Shown piece after piece: positions 1-8,062 of a stretch of 64,000 nucleotides of DNA. The notes under the pieces are model-generated. The model was given only the letters and a program-made list of their open reading frames with translations, did not search any database and was not told the origin of the DNA. Each line of letters opens with the position of its first letter. Position 1 is the stretch's first letter. The position numbers and the translations under genes are program-made. Source of the stretch: Fen-999 sp041480065 (lineage in GTDB: Bacteria > Pseudomonadota > Gammaproteobacteria > Burkholderiales > Rhodocyclaceae); the NCBI GenBank assembly GCA_041480065.1, contig JBGOZF010000012.1:13105-77104 (forward strand), in the 5' to 3' direction.

Positions 1-366
1 GCCAAGCGACGTGGGGCCGGCAACCTGCAATTCATTGACGGTGGACTTGACGTTCGGCACGGTGGTGACGACCTTCTCCACCTCGGCGCGGGTTGCCGCA
101 TCGGGTACTTCGCCGGCCAGCAGCACCATGCGGTTGTAGCTGGTGACGTCGACATGCACCTGGGAGCCGAATTTCTCGCCGATGCGGTTGCTGGTGCGCA
201 TCTCGATGCCTTCGTCGGCCAGATAGTTCTCGGCGATCCGGCGGTCGGTGATCATCAATGCGCCGGTACCGACGCCGACGACGGCGGCGCCGAAGCAACC
301 GGCCAGCAGCATCGCGCATGCGGCCAGGAGCAGCGAGAGGCGGAAACGAATCAGGGACTTTGTCAT
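1..366 (-). CDS. BON-domain outer-membrane lipoprotein, DolP/YraP-like (partial)
   Basis: Reading leftward from the ATG at 364-366, the product opens with a lipoprotein signal: basic start, hydrophobic core, lipobox LLAGC with Cys24. One BON domain follows (about residues 43-115, with VHVDVTSYNR and VLLAGEVPD). It runs off the left edge, so a second BON domain, usual in DolP, would lie outside. DolP-type proteins sit on the inner face of the outer membrane and support envelope integrity. The ATGA overlap with the upstream SIS gene and the yraN-diaA-dolP order support the assignment. The C-terminus is unseen, so DolP rather than another BON lipoprotein is an inference. Confidence 0.8.
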   Translation of the reverse strand, partial: MTKSLIRFRLSLLLAACAMLLAGCFGAAVVGVGTGALMITDRRIAENYLADEGIEMRTSNRIGEKFGSQVHVDVTSYNRMVLLAGEVPDAATRAEVEKVVTTVPNVKSTVNELQVAGPTSLG

Positions 367-956
367 TGGAGTTCTCCCAGCAAGAGCGCGTCGATGCCGT
401 CGCACAGGCAGTGCAGGACCAGGAGATGAACCTCCTGGATGCGCGCCGTGCGATCGGCGGGGACGCAAAGGTGGATATCGTCGGCGGCAAGCGCGGCGGC
501 CATCTTGCCGCCGCCCTTGCCGGTCAAGGCCACGACGCGCACGCCGCGTTCTCGGGCCGCGGCCATGGCGGCCAGAACATTGGGCGAGTTGCCCGAGGTG
601 GAAATCGCCAGCAGTACGTCGCCCGACCGGCCGAGCGCGACCAACTGCTTGGCGAACACCTGCTCGTAGGCGTAGTCGTTGGCGATGGATGTCAGCGTCG
701 ACGTGTCGGTGGTGAGGGCGAGGGCCGCCAGCGGCGGGCGCTCTTTCTCGAAGCGGTTCAGCAGTTCGGCGGCAAAGTGCTGGGCATCCGCCGCCGAGCC
801 ACCGTTGCCGCAGGCCATGATCTTGCCGCCCAGGCGCAGGGATGTCACCATCACTTGAACGGCGGCGGCGATGGGTCCGGCCATGGTGCCGGCGGCTTGG
901 AGTTTGGTTTGGGCGCTGTCGGAAAACTGCCTGGCGATGCGGTCGGTAAGGTTCAT
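363..956 (-). CDS. diaA: SIS-domain protein DiaA / phosphoheptose isomerase (GmhA) family
   Basis: A 197-residue single SIS-domain protein, the family's normal length. The sugar-phosphate loop is visible (CGNGGSAADAQHFAAEL), as is STSGNSPNVL. Family members either isomerise sedoheptulose-7-phosphate for LPS heptose (GmhA) or bind DnaA to time replication (DiaA). Position between yraN and a BON lipoprotein matches diaA, but sequence alone does not exclude GmhA. The ATG at 956 is preferred over upstream starts because the alignable protein begins at MNLTDRI and an extended -10 motif lies at 983-991. Its stop overlaps the next gene's start by 4 bp. Confidence 0.78.
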   Translation of the reverse strand: MNLTDRIARQFSDSAQTKLQAAGTMAGPIAAAVQVMVTSLRLGGKIMACGNGGSAADAQHFAAELLNRFEKERPPLAALALTTDTSTLTSIANDYAYEQVFAKQLVALGRSGDVLLAISTSGNSPNVLAAMAAARERGVRVVALTGKGGGKMAAALAADDIHLCVPADRTARIQEVHLLVLHCLCDGIDALLLGELQ

Positions 957-982
957 GGTGCGGACGGTTGCCGAGTCGGTCG

Positions 983-991
983 ATTCTAACA
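983..991 (-). promoter_or_regulatory. Extended -10 promoter motif for diaA-dolP
   Basis: On the minus strand this reads TGTTAGAAT, a TGn-extended -10 hexamer (TAGAAT). It would start transcription near 976, giving a leader of about 20 nt to the diaA ATG. No good -35 is visible, which is tolerated for extended -10 promoters. Similar TGn-TAnAAT motifs precede rnpB and secA. Confidence 0.4.
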
Positions 992-1016
992 TGGGGGTAT
1001 CGGGCACCTGCCGTCG

Positions 1017-1379
1017 TCACAGGACGACATAGACCTCGATCAGCACGCGCAGCCAGGGATTGCGGTGCTCGCGCAGTTGTGCGACGCGTGCGACAACCGT
1101 AGTGCCGCGGTCCATCTCGGCCGCCACGGCCCGATTCTCGGCGCGCGGCAGGTAGCCGAGCATCTGGCCGCGCCATTCGACGCGCACGGCATTGGCGTCG
1201 TGCGGGTTGTCCGGTTCCCGCACCAGGGTCAGCGGATCGCCGACCTTCAGCTCGTTCCACACCGAAGCCGCCGCGTGGTATTGAAAACCCGCCAGCGGCG
1301 AACTCTGGACCAGTATCTTGACCGTCTGTGCCTGGACGGTCATGGCCAGCAGCAACAGACTAATCAGCAGAAAACGCAT
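1017..1379 (-). CDS. Secreted single-domain HIRAN protein
   Basis: A 120-residue protein beginning with a cleavable signal peptide (hydrophobic LLISLLLLAM, likely cut after VQA). The rest is a HIRAN-like domain: VKILVQSSPLAGFQYH, LTLVREPDNPHDANAVRV and GQMLGYLPRAENRAVAAEM. HIRAN domains are best known as DNA-end binding modules in HLTF/Rad5-type helicases. Here the domain stands alone and appears exported, so its ligand is unknown. The start overlaps the end of yraN by 20 bp, which suggests translational coupling. Confidence 0.75.
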   Translation of the reverse strand: MRFLLISLLLLAMTVQAQTVKILVQSSPLAGFQYHAAASVWNELKVGDPLTLVREPDNPHDANAVRVEWRGQMLGYLPRAENRAVAAEMDRGTTVVARVAQLREHRNPWLRVLIEVYVVL

Positions 1380-1704
1380 CGCGTAGCCATTCGATGTTGT
1401 CGCCGTCCATGAGCACGCAATCGAAGCGGCAGGGAGCTTCGCCGTGCCGCGCCAGCCAATGCTGGGCGGCCAGGATCAGCCGCGCCTGCTTGGCCGGGGT
1501 GATGCTCGCGGCAGCACCGCCGTAGTCGGCGCGTTTGCGCAGGCGCACCTCGACGAACACCACCGTCCCGCCGTCGCGGCAGATCAGATCGATCTCGCCG
1601 CCGCGTATGCGGTAGTTGCGATCGATGAGTTTCAGCTTCCGTTCGGCAAGAAAACGGGCGGCGAGATCTTCGGCAGCAGCGCCTTGGGCTTGCGTGGTGG
1701 CCAT
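1360..1704 (-). CDS. yraN: UPF0102 family protein YraN
   Basis: A 114-residue protein with the restriction-endonuclease-like core of the YraN family: GAAAEDLAARFL, RNYRIRGGEIDLI and VFVEVRLR, then ITPAKQARLILAAQHWL. The E...D...ExR arrangement corresponds to a PD-(D/E)xK fold, though nuclease activity is not established for the family. An upstream extension is open to 1881, but it would overlap the divergent rsmI gene and does not resemble the family, so the ATG at 1704 is chosen. It heads the leftward yraN-HIRAN-diaA-BON set. Confidence 0.88.
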   Translation of the reverse strand: MATTQAQGAAAEDLAARFLAERKLKLIDRNYRIRGGEIDLICRDGGTVVFVEVRLRKRADYGGAAASITPAKQARLILAAQHWLARHGEAPCRFDCVLMDGDNIEWLRDAFSAD

Positions 1705-1725
1705 GGTGGCTGGACAATGGGCTCG

Positions 1726-2571
1726 ATGAAAACGACCAATACGACGCCGGCATTGTATGTCGTCGCCACACCGATCGGCAATCTGGCTGACATCACCCTG
1801 CGCGCGCTCGAGGTGCTGCGGGCGGCGGACCTCATCGCCTGCGAGGATACCCGTCACGCCCGAAGGCTGCTCGATCATCACGGCATCCGGGCGGCAACGC
1901 TGTCCCTACACGAACACAACGAGGCGGCAGCGGCGCAAAGGCTGATCGCGGCGCTGGCCGGCGGCAAGCGGGTGGCACTTGTCTCGGATGCCGGCAGCCC
2001 GGGCATTTCCGACCCCGGCGCACGCGCCTGCGCGGCAGTGCGCGCGGCCGGTTTCGCGGTGGTGCCGCTGCCCGGACCGAACGCTGCCATCACGGCGCTG
2101 TCGGCGGCGGGCCTGGCCGATGCGCAGTTCCTGTTCGCCGGCTTCCTGCCGGCGAAGCCGACGGCGCGACGAAAGCAGATCGAGGTGCTGCGCGCCGTGC
2201 CGGCGGCGCTGGTGTTCTATGAAGCGCCCCATCGCATCGTCGAGACCGTAGCCGATCTTGCGGAACTGTTGGAACCGGAACGGCAGCTCGTCATCGCGCG
2301 CGAACTGACCAAGCTGTTCGAGCAGATCGCCGTGATCCCGCTGGTCGAGGGGCCCGCCTGGCTGGCAGCGGATGAGAACCGGCGCCGCGGCGAATTCGTG
2401 GTCGTCGTGTCGGGCCCGCCTGCGCGCCAGGGCCTGGATGTCGAAGCCGAGCGGGTGCTGAAGGCCTTGCTGGCGGAACTGCCGGTCAGGCAGGCGGCGA
2501 AGCTCGCGGCGGAGATCACCGGCGTGGCGAAGAACGCGCTCTATGAGCGCGCGCTGGAACTGAAGGCATAA
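1726..2571 (+). CDS. rsmI: 16S rRNA (cytidine1402-2'-O)-methyltransferase RsmI
   Basis: A 281-residue tetrapyrrole-methylase-fold protein that 2'-O-methylates C1402 of 16S rRNA, a P-site base. Motifs visible in order: LYVVATPIGNLADITLRAL near the N-terminus, CEDTRHARRLL, LVSDAGSPGISDPG, PLPGPNAAITALSAAGL and FYEAPHRI. Starts at 1726 (ATG-AAA) and 1717 (ATG-GGC) are both possible; the former gives the conserved N-terminus. It is divergent from yraN with only about 20 bp between starts, and pyrC begins 7 bp after its stop. Confidence 0.93.
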   Translation: MKTTNTTPALYVVATPIGNLADITLRALEVLRAADLIACEDTRHARRLLDHHGIRAATLSLHEHNEAAAAQRLIAALAGGKRVALVSDAGSPGISDPGARACAAVRAAGFAVVPLPGPNAAITALSAAGLADAQFLFAGFLPAKPTARRKQIEVLRAVPAALVFYEAPHRIVETVADLAELLEPERQLVIARELTKLFEQIAVIPLVEGPAWLAADENRRRGEFVVVVSGPPARQGLDVEAERVLKALLAELPVRQAAKLAAEITGVAKNALYERALELKA

Positions 2572-2578
2572 TTGGGTC

Positions 2579-3613
2579 ATGCAAACGCTGACTATCACCC
2601 GTCCCGACGACTGGCATCTCCATTTGCGCGATGGCGCGACCCTTGCCGCTATCCTGTCCGACACCGCGCGCCGCTTCGGCCGGGCCATCGTCATGCCCAA
2701 CCTGAGGCCGCCGGTGACGACAGTGGTACAAGCGGCGGCTTATCGGCAGCGGATACTGGACGCTCTGCCGGCCGGTTCGAAGTTCGAGCCGCTGATGACG
2801 CTTTACCTCACCGACAACACGAAGCCGGAGGAGGTCGACCAAGCGATCGCGAGCGGTTTCGTGCACGCCGTGAAGCTCTATCCGGCCGGCGCTACCACCA
2901 ATTCCGATGCCGGCGTCAGCGACCTCGGCCGCTGTCGTGCCACGCTCGCCCGCATGGAAATGCTGGGCCTGCCGCTCCTGGTGCACGGCGAAGTGACCGA
3001 TCCGGAGGTGGACGTGTTCGACCGTGAGGCGGTGTTCATCGATCGGGTGCTGACGCCGTTGATGAAGGAGTTTCCAGCGCTGAAAGTCGTCCTGGAGCAC
3101 GTGACGACCGGGGAAGGCGTGGACTTCGTGCGCGAGTCCGGTGCCAACGTGGCCGCGACTTTCACCGCCCACCACCTGCTGCTCAACCGCAATGCGATCT
3201 TTCAGGGCGGCATCCGGCCGCACCACTACTGCCTGCCGGTGCTGAAACGCGAAACGCACCGGCGTGCGCTGCTTGCCGCCGCGACATCCGGCAACCCGAA
3301 GTTCTTCCTCGGCACCGACTCGGCGCCTCACGGCAGGCGCGCCAAGGAGGCGGCCTGCGGCTGCGCCGGCTGCTACACGGCCCACGCGGGCATCGAACTC
3401 TATGCCGAGGCTTTCGAGGCCGCCGGCGCCCTGGATCGGCTCGAAGGATTCGCGAGCCATTTCGGACCCGAGTTCTACGGGCTGCCCAGGAATGCGGACA
3501 CCATCACGCTGGTGAAACAGGCGTGGACTGCGCCGGCAACGTTGCCTTACGCCGATGACGACGTGCTGGTGCCCTTGCGCGCCGGCGAAACCGTGAGTTG
3601 GAACCTGAAATGA
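2579..3613 (+). CDS. pyrC: Dihydroorotase PyrC (type II)
   Basis: A 344-residue zinc amidohydrolase that cyclises carbamoyl-aspartate to dihydroorotate in pyrimidine synthesis. The N-terminal metal motif HLHLRDG (residues 12-18) is intact, and the carboxylated-lysine region HAVKLYPAGATTNSDAG and the GTDSAPH motif are present. Length matches E. coli-type PyrC. Its TGA overlaps the start of the following lipoprotein gene (ATGA), suggesting cotranscription. Confidence 0.95.
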   Translation: MQTLTITRPDDWHLHLRDGATLAAILSDTARRFGRAIVMPNLRPPVTTVVQAAAYRQRILDALPAGSKFEPLMTLYLTDNTKPEEVDQAIASGFVHAVKLYPAGATTNSDAGVSDLGRCRATLARMEMLGLPLLVHGEVTDPEVDVFDREAVFIDRVLTPLMKEFPALKVVLEHVTTGEGVDFVRESGANVAATFTAHHLLLNRNAIFQGGIRPHHYCLPVLKRETHRRALLAAATSGNPKFFLGTDSAPHGRRAKEAACGCAGCYTAHAGIELYAEAFEAAGALDRLEGFASHFGPEFYGLPRNADTITLVKQAWTAPATLPYADDDVLVPLRAGETVSWNLK

Positions 3614-4035
3614 AGCGCTGGATTCTGTTGCCTCTCGTGGTCCTGCTGGCGGCATGCAGCGCCGAGCCGGCGTCTTACCTGATCATGGGCAGCGAGGTTG
3701 CCCTGACGGTCGAGCGCACCAAGCCCTACTTCTGGAGCGACGGCTGGGACCTGAGCGTCGTGGTTCGCCGCAATCCCGAATGCCAGCGCCGCTACGCGCT
3801 CAAGCCGGCCGGAAGCGGCGTCAGGGTCGAGGTCTACAGCCCGGAGACCGGCGTATACATCCTGCGGCAGAACAAGCGCTGGTACGTGACCGAACTGAAG
3901 ACCTGTGGCTTCCAGGCTTTCAAGGAGCCGCCGCCGGAGCCGGGCGAACTGCTGGGGACGTTCCAGGAGAAAGGCGGAGTTTTCAAGTTCGTCGAGAACC
4001 AGGGCAAGGCCGCCGCGAAGGCCGAGGGTAAGTGA
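3610..4035 (+). CDS. Small lipoprotein of unknown function
   Basis: A 141-residue product with a clear lipobox: MKRWILLPLVVLLAAC puts the lipidated Cys at residue 16. The mature part is charged, with paired cysteines further in (PECQRRY and KTCGF), and ends in a Lys/Ala-rich tail. I recognise no domain. The start is set by the ATGA overlap with pyrC, because the alternative 12 nt upstream adds four residues before the signal peptide. It is probably outer-membrane anchored. Confidence 0.7.
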   Translation: MKRWILLPLVVLLAACSAEPASYLIMGSEVALTVERTKPYFWSDGWDLSVVVRRNPECQRRYALKPAGSGVRVEVYSPETGVYILRQNKRWYVTELKTCGFQAFKEPPPEPGELLGTFQEKGGVFKFVENQGKAAAKAEGK

Positions 4036-4042
4036 GTCACAC

Positions 4043-4051
4043 TGCTACAAT
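4043..4051 (+). promoter_or_regulatory. Extended -10 promoter of rnpB
   Basis: TGCTACAAT is a TGn-extended -10 hexamer (TACAAT). Seven bases downstream is the GGG at 4058 that forms the 5' strand of the RNase P P1 helix, so the predicted start coincides with the RNA end. The -35 region is weak. Confidence 0.55.
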
Positions 4052-4057
4052 GAGCGC

Positions 4058-4475
4058 GGGAAGTTCGCTAGGCAGCCGCTGTGAGCGTGAGTTCATGGAG
4101 GAAAGTCCGGGCCCCGTAGAGCAGGATGCCGGCTAACGGCCGGGCGCCGTGAGGCGACGGAAAGTGCAACAGAAAGATACCGCCTAAGTTCGACTTTGAC
4201 GCCGCAAGGCGGCAAAGTCTCTTCCTGAAGAGCGGGAATGAAAGTTCCTGCGCTGAAGGAGAAGAACCGGCAAGGGTGAAATGGTGGTGTAAGAGACCCC
4301 CGCGTTTCCAGTAATGGCAACGGCATGGCAAACCCCATCCGGGGCAAGGCCAAATAGGGAAGCATTGGCGTGGCTCGCGCCGCTTCCGGGTAGGCTGCTA
4401 GAGCCTGTCGGCAACGGCAGGCCCAGAGGAATGGCTGCCCACGACAGAACCCGGCTTATCGGCGGACTTCCCATC
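4058..4475 (+). ncRNA. rnpB: RNase P RNA (M1 RNA, bacterial class A)
   Basis: Catalytic RNA that trims tRNA 5' leaders. Conserved blocks are directly readable: GAGGAAAGTCCGGGC after the 5' domain, the GCAACAGAAAGATACCGCC block, the GGTAAGGGTGAAA-like segment (here CGGCAAGGGTGAAATGG) and the 3' block ACAGAACCCGGCTTATCGG. The ends pair: GGGAAGTTCGC at 4058 with GCGGACTTCCC ending at 4472 forms P1. Its place between a pyrimidine/rsmI group and mraZ is common in betaproteobacteria. The exact 3' end is approximate. Confidence 0.95.
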
Positions 4476-4606
4476 CCCGCTGCCCTTGCATCCTCATGTT
4501 TCACTTTCAGTGATTGTGCTATCCCTATTGATTTTTATCTGGAATTCTTTCTCGTGTCGTCCCGAGGAAAGATATCCTAAGTCATTGTCGGCACAGTAAT
4601 TTCCTC

Positions 4607-4635
4607 TTGACCATTCCTTCATTCTTCCGTAAAGT
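4607..4635 (+). promoter_or_regulatory. Sigma-70 promoter of the dcw cluster (Pmra)
   Basis: TTGACC (4607-4612) and TAAAGT (4630-4635) are separated by exactly 17 bp. This is the best promoter match in the window and lies 60-90 bp upstream of mraZ. The -10 hexamer overlaps the first MraZ box, so MraZ binding should block RNA polymerase. Confidence 0.75.
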
Positions 4636-4658
4636 GGGAGGAAGTGGGAGGAAGTGGG
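4634..4658 (+). promoter_or_regulatory. MraZ operator: three GTGGG boxes at 10-bp spacing
   Basis: GTGGG occurs at 4634-4638, 4644-4648 and 4654-4658, each separated by a 5-nt spacer, so one box lies per helical turn. Family knowledge: MraZ of E. coli and mycoplasmas binds TGGGN direct repeats upstream of its own gene and represses the dcw operon. Here the boxes start within the -10 element and run across the transcription start. Confidence 0.85.
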
Positions 4659-4694
4659 AAATTCTGTGTTTCCCGCCTCTGACAAGGGGATCGG

Positions 4695-5141
4695 ATGTTC
4701 CAAGGCGCGACATCGCTGACGCTGGATGCCAAAGGCCGAATGGCCGTGCCGGCACGCCACCGCGATGCCCTGGTTCAGATGGGCGAGGGCCGCCTGGTCC
4801 TGACGGCTCACCCCCACCGCTGTCTGCTGCTCTATCCCACCCCCGCGTGGGAGCCCATTCGCGACAAGATTCTTGCCGCACCCAGCCTCGAGGCGCAGTC
4901 CGCAAAGCTGCGTCGCCTATTGGTGGGGTTTGCGGTGGACCTGGAAATGGACTCGTCCGGTCGCGTTCTGGTGACGCCGGAACTACGCCAATACGCCGGT
5001 CTGGAGAAGAACGTCTGGCTGGTCGGCCAGGGCAGTCATTTCGAGCTTTGGTCCGACGCGGGCTGGAAGCAGCAACAGGAGGAGATCTTCGCGCTCGGCG
5101 ACAAGCTGTTGCCGCCGGGGCTTGAGAATCTGGCGCTGTGA
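4695..5141 (+). CDS. mraZ: Transcriptional repressor MraZ
   Basis: A 148-residue protein with the tandem SpoVT/AbrB-like repeats of MraZ: first half LDAKGRMAVPARHRDAL (about residues 11-27), second half VDLEMDSSGRVLVTPELRQYAGL (about 80-102). The DxxGR signature appears in each. It represses the dcw operon through the GTGGG boxes just upstream. A Shine-Dalgarno AAGGGG precedes the ATG. Its stop overlaps the GTG start of rsmH. Confidence 0.96.
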   Translation: MFQGATSLTLDAKGRMAVPARHRDALVQMGEGRLVLTAHPHRCLLLYPTPAWEPIRDKILAAPSLEAQSAKLRRLLVGFAVDLEMDSSGRVLVTPELRQYAGLEKNVWLVGQGSHFELWSDAGWKQQQEEIFALGDKLLPPGLENLAL

Positions 5142-6061
5142 GCGCCGACGCGCACGTCAGCGTATTGCTGCATGAGGCAGTCGAAGCGCTGGCGATCAAG
5201 TCCGACGGCTGCTACGTCGATGCGACTTTCGGTCGCGGTGGGCACAGCCGGGAGATCCTGGCGCAGTTGGGCGACGGCGGGCGGCTGGTGGCGTTGGACC
5301 GCGATCCAGCGGCAGTCGAGGCCGGACGCGGAATCGCCGATCCCCGCTTTACGCTGGCCCATTCCGCCTTCGGCCGGCTGGCGGAAGTGCTGGACGGACT
5401 GGGTGTGGGGGTGGTCGACGGTGTGCTGCTGGACCTTGGCGTCTCGTCGCCGCAGTTGGATACCCCCGCGCGGGGCATGAGTTTTCGTTTCGATGCGCCG
5501 CTCGACATGCGCATGGATACGACGCAGGGAGAGACCGCCGCCGAGTGGCTGGCGCGGGCCGAACAACGTGAAATCGAAAGGGTGCTCAGGGACTATGGCG
5601 AAGAACGGTTTGCTCATGCGATTGCAAAGGCGCTTGTTGCTGCTCGGGGCCAATTCGATATTACAACCACAGGCCAACTTGCCACGCTCGTGGAGAAGGC
5701 CGTCCGCACGCGCGAACCGGGCCAGCACCCGGCGACGCGCAGCTTTCAGGCTTTACGGATTCACGTCAATCGGGAGCTTGAGGAGCTGTCGCTAGTCCTG
5801 CCGCAATGCGTCGATCGCCTGACTCATGGAGGACGCCTGGTGGTGATCAGTTTTCATTCGCTGGAAGACAGGATCGTCAAGCGCTTCCTGCGCGAACAAT
5901 CGCAGCCGCCGAAACTGCCGGCGCGGCTGCCGGTGCGCGCCGCCGAACTGGCGGAACCGAAACTGCGGCTGGTCGGCAAGGCGGTCGGTCCCGGCCCGGC
6001 CGAGCTCGCCGTCAATCCGCGGGCGCGCAGTGCCGTGATGCGCGTCGCCGAGCGCCGCTGA
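5138..6061 (+). CDS. rsmH: 16S rRNA m4C1402 methyltransferase RsmH (MraW)
   Basis: A 307-residue SAM-dependent enzyme that N4-methylates C1402, the base whose ribose is methylated by RsmI encoded nearby. Visible motifs: HVSVLLHEAV at the start, DATFGRGGHS, ALDRDP, LLDLGVSSPQLD, GMSFRFDAPLDMRMD and VVISFHSLEDRIVK. It starts with GTG inside a 4-bp overlap with mraZ, as in many dcw operons. Confidence 0.96.
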   Translation: MSADAHVSVLLHEAVEALAIKSDGCYVDATFGRGGHSREILAQLGDGGRLVALDRDPAAVEAGRGIADPRFTLAHSAFGRLAEVLDGLGVGVVDGVLLDLGVSSPQLDTPARGMSFRFDAPLDMRMDTTQGETAAEWLARAEQREIERVLRDYGEERFAHAIAKALVAARGQFDITTTGQLATLVEKAVRTREPGQHPATRSFQALRIHVNRELEELSLVLPQCVDRLTHGGRLVVISFHSLEDRIVKRFLREQSQPPKLPARLPVRAAELAEPKLRLVGKAVGPGPAELAVNPRARSAVMRVAERR

Positions 6062-6062
6062 C

Positions 6063-6347
6063 ATGCGCGTGAATCTCGCCCTGCTTGCCGTCGCCGTGGT
6101 CTGCGCCCTGGCGGTCGTCACCTCCAGCCACCGGGCGCGCAACCTGTTCGTCGAACTTGAACGGGAACAGAACCGCATGCACGACCTCGAGGTCGAATGG
6201 GGACAGCTCCAGCTCGAGCAGAGCACCTGGGCCAACCATGCGCGGATCGAGAAGATCGCCCGCGACAAGCTCGGCATGAGGCCGCCGGCCGCGGCGAGGA
6301 TCATTTCTCTCGATGCCGGTTCGGCCGCGCAAGGGAACAAGCCGTGA
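6063..6347 (+). CDS. ftsL: Cell division protein FtsL
   Basis: A 94-residue bitopic inner-membrane protein. The N-terminal transmembrane segment covers about residues 3-20 and is followed by a coiled coil (LFVELEREQNRMHDLEVEWGQ region). The C-terminal segment IARDKLGMRPP is typical of FtsL. FtsL joins FtsQ and FtsB to activate FtsWI. It starts 1 nt after the rsmH stop, and its TGA overlaps the ftsI GTG. Confidence 0.9.
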   Translation: MRVNLALLAVAVVCALAVVTSSHRARNLFVELEREQNRMHDLEVEWGQLQLEQSTWANHARIEKIARDKLGMRPPAAARIISLDAGSAAQGNKP

Positions 6348-8062
6348 AGTTCGCCAAGAGTCCGATCCTGTTGCAGCGCCTGCCCTTCGGCCGGGCCCGG
6401 TTCGTGGTCGGCCTTTTGCTGGCCGGGTTTGTCGCGCTGATCGGACGTTCTCTCTACCTCCAGGTGTTCCAGAACGACTTCCTGCAGAAGAAGGGCGAGT
6501 CGCGCTACGAACGTGTCATCGAGATCTCCGCCACGCGCGGTCGCATTCTCGATCGTCATGGCGACGTGCTGGCCGTGTCTGCGCCGGTGAAGGCGATCTG
6601 GGCCATTCCCGAGGATGCCGAGTTGTCGCCGGCCCAGGCCCGGCAACTGGGTCGCTTGCTGGAAATGGATGTGCGCGAGTTGAACCGCAAGCTCGCCGCC
6701 GACAAAGGCTTCGTCTTCGTCAAGCGCCAGGTCTCGCCCGACGTCGCCGAGAAAGTGGCGGCATTGCGGCTGCCCGGCATCCATCAGAACGACGAGTATC
6801 ACCGCTACTATCCCTCGGGCGACGTCATGGCCCACGTGCTCGGCTTCACCGGTGTCGAAGACGCCGGCCAGGAGGGCGTCGAACTGGCGATGAACGACCT
6901 GCTTACCGGCAAGCCCGGTTCGCGCCGTGTGATCAAGGACCGTCGCGGCCAGATCGTCGAGGACGTCGAATCGATCCGCAAGCCCAGGGATGGCAAGGAC
7001 GTGACTCTGGCGCTCGACGCCAAGATCCAGTACCTGGCCTACAGCCAGTTGAAGCAGGCGATGGCAGAACACAGGGCCAAGGCCGGCGGCATCGTGGTGC
7101 TGGACGCCAAGACCGGCGAAGTGCTGGCCCTGGTCAACGCGCCCACCTACAACCCGAACAACCGCATCAAGCTGGCCGGTGCACAGTTGCGCAACCGTGC
7201 CTTCACCGACACCTTCGAACCCGGCTCGACCATGAAGCCCTTCACGGCGGCCATGGTGCTGGAGAAGGGTAAATTCCATTTCAATACCCAGATCGACACC
7301 GCTCCCGGCCGCCTGACCATCGGCAGCGCTACCATTCACGATGCCCATCCGCACGGCGTGCTGACCGTTGCCGAAGTCATCCAGAAGTCGTCCAACGTCG
7401 GCGCCGCGAAGATGGCGCTGTCGCTGCGGCCCGAAGAAATGTGGCAGACCTTCGACAACCTGGGTTTCGGTTCGCCGCTGAAGCTGGGCTTTCCCGGCGA
7501 AGTCGGCGGCCGCCTGCGCCCCGCCGCCAGTTGGCGGCCGATCGAGCAGGCGACCATGGCCTATGGTCATGGCATATCGGTGACGTTGATGCAGTTGGCC
7601 CGCGCCTACCTTGCCTTTGCCCGCGACGGCGATCTGATTCCCGTGACCCTGACGCGCGCCGAGACGCCGCCGCTGGCCGGCAAGCCTGTGTTCTCGGCCC
7701 AGACCGCGCGTGAAGTGCGGACGATGCTGGAAATGGCGGTACAGCCCGGCGGCACCGCGCCCAAGGCGCAGATTCCCGGCTACCGGGTTGCCGGCAAGAC
7801 CGGCACTGCGCACAAGCTGGAAGGCGGGGCCTATGCCAACAAGTACGTCGCCGCCTTCGTCGGTTTCGCGCCGGCCTCCGATCCGCGCCTGATCGTCGCG
7901 GTCATGATCGATGAACCCTCGGGGGAACAGTACTACGGCGGCGACGTGGCGGCGCCGGTGTTCTCGCAAGTCATGGCCGGCGCGCTGCGCACGCTGGGCG
8001 TGCCCCAGGATATTCCGCTGCGGCCGCTGCTGATGGCCGAAGCGGTCAAGGAGGGCGTGTGA
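6344..8062 (+). CDS. ftsI: Peptidoglycan D,D-transpeptidase FtsI (PBP3)
   Basis: A 572-residue septal transpeptidase. One transmembrane helix lies at about residues 20-42, then the pedestal domain and the penicillin-binding domain. Active-site motifs: S-T-M-K in EPGSTMKPF (Ser near residue 295), the SSN triad in IQKSSNVGAAK, and KTGT in VAGKTGTAHK (near 484). The GTG start at 6344 sits in a 4-bp overlap with ftsL; an in-frame upstream extension overlaps ftsL and is rejected. Confidence 0.96.
   Translation: MKFAKSPILLQRLPFGRARFVVGLLLAGFVALIGRSLYLQVFQNDFLQKKGESRYERVIEISATRGRILDRHGDVLAVSAPVKAIWAIPEDAELSPAQARQLGRLLEMDVRELNRKLAADKGFVFVKRQVSPDVAEKVAALRLPGIHQNDEYHRYYPSGDVMAHVLGFTGVEDAGQEGVELAMNDLLTGKPGSRRVIKDRRGQIVEDVESIRKPRDGKDVTLALDAKIQYLAYSQLKQAMAEHRAKAGGIVVLDAKTGEVLALVNAPTYNPNNRIKLAGAQLRNRAFTDTFEPGSTMKPFTAAMVLEKGKFHFNTQIDTAPGRLTIGSATIHDAHPHGVLTVAEVIQKSSNVGAAKMALSLRPEEMWQTFDNLGFGSPLKLGFPGEVGGRLRPAASWRPIEQATMAYGHGISVTLMQLARAYLAFARDGDLIPVTLTRAETPPLAGKPVFSAQTAREVRTMLEMAVQPGGTAPKAQIPGYRVAGKTGTAHKLEGGAYANKYVAAFVGFAPASDPRLIVAVMIDEPSGEQYYGGDVAAPVFSQVMAGALRTLGVPQDIPLRPLLMAEAVKEGV

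Noticed and set aside
4312..4580. Open frames within and just after RNase P RNA
   Set aside because: They overlap conserved rnpB structure and have no protein features.
5792..7969. About 725-codon open frame antisense to rsmH-ftsL-ftsI
   Set aside because: It spans three well-supported genes on the other strand and has no recognisable motif or ribosome binding site.
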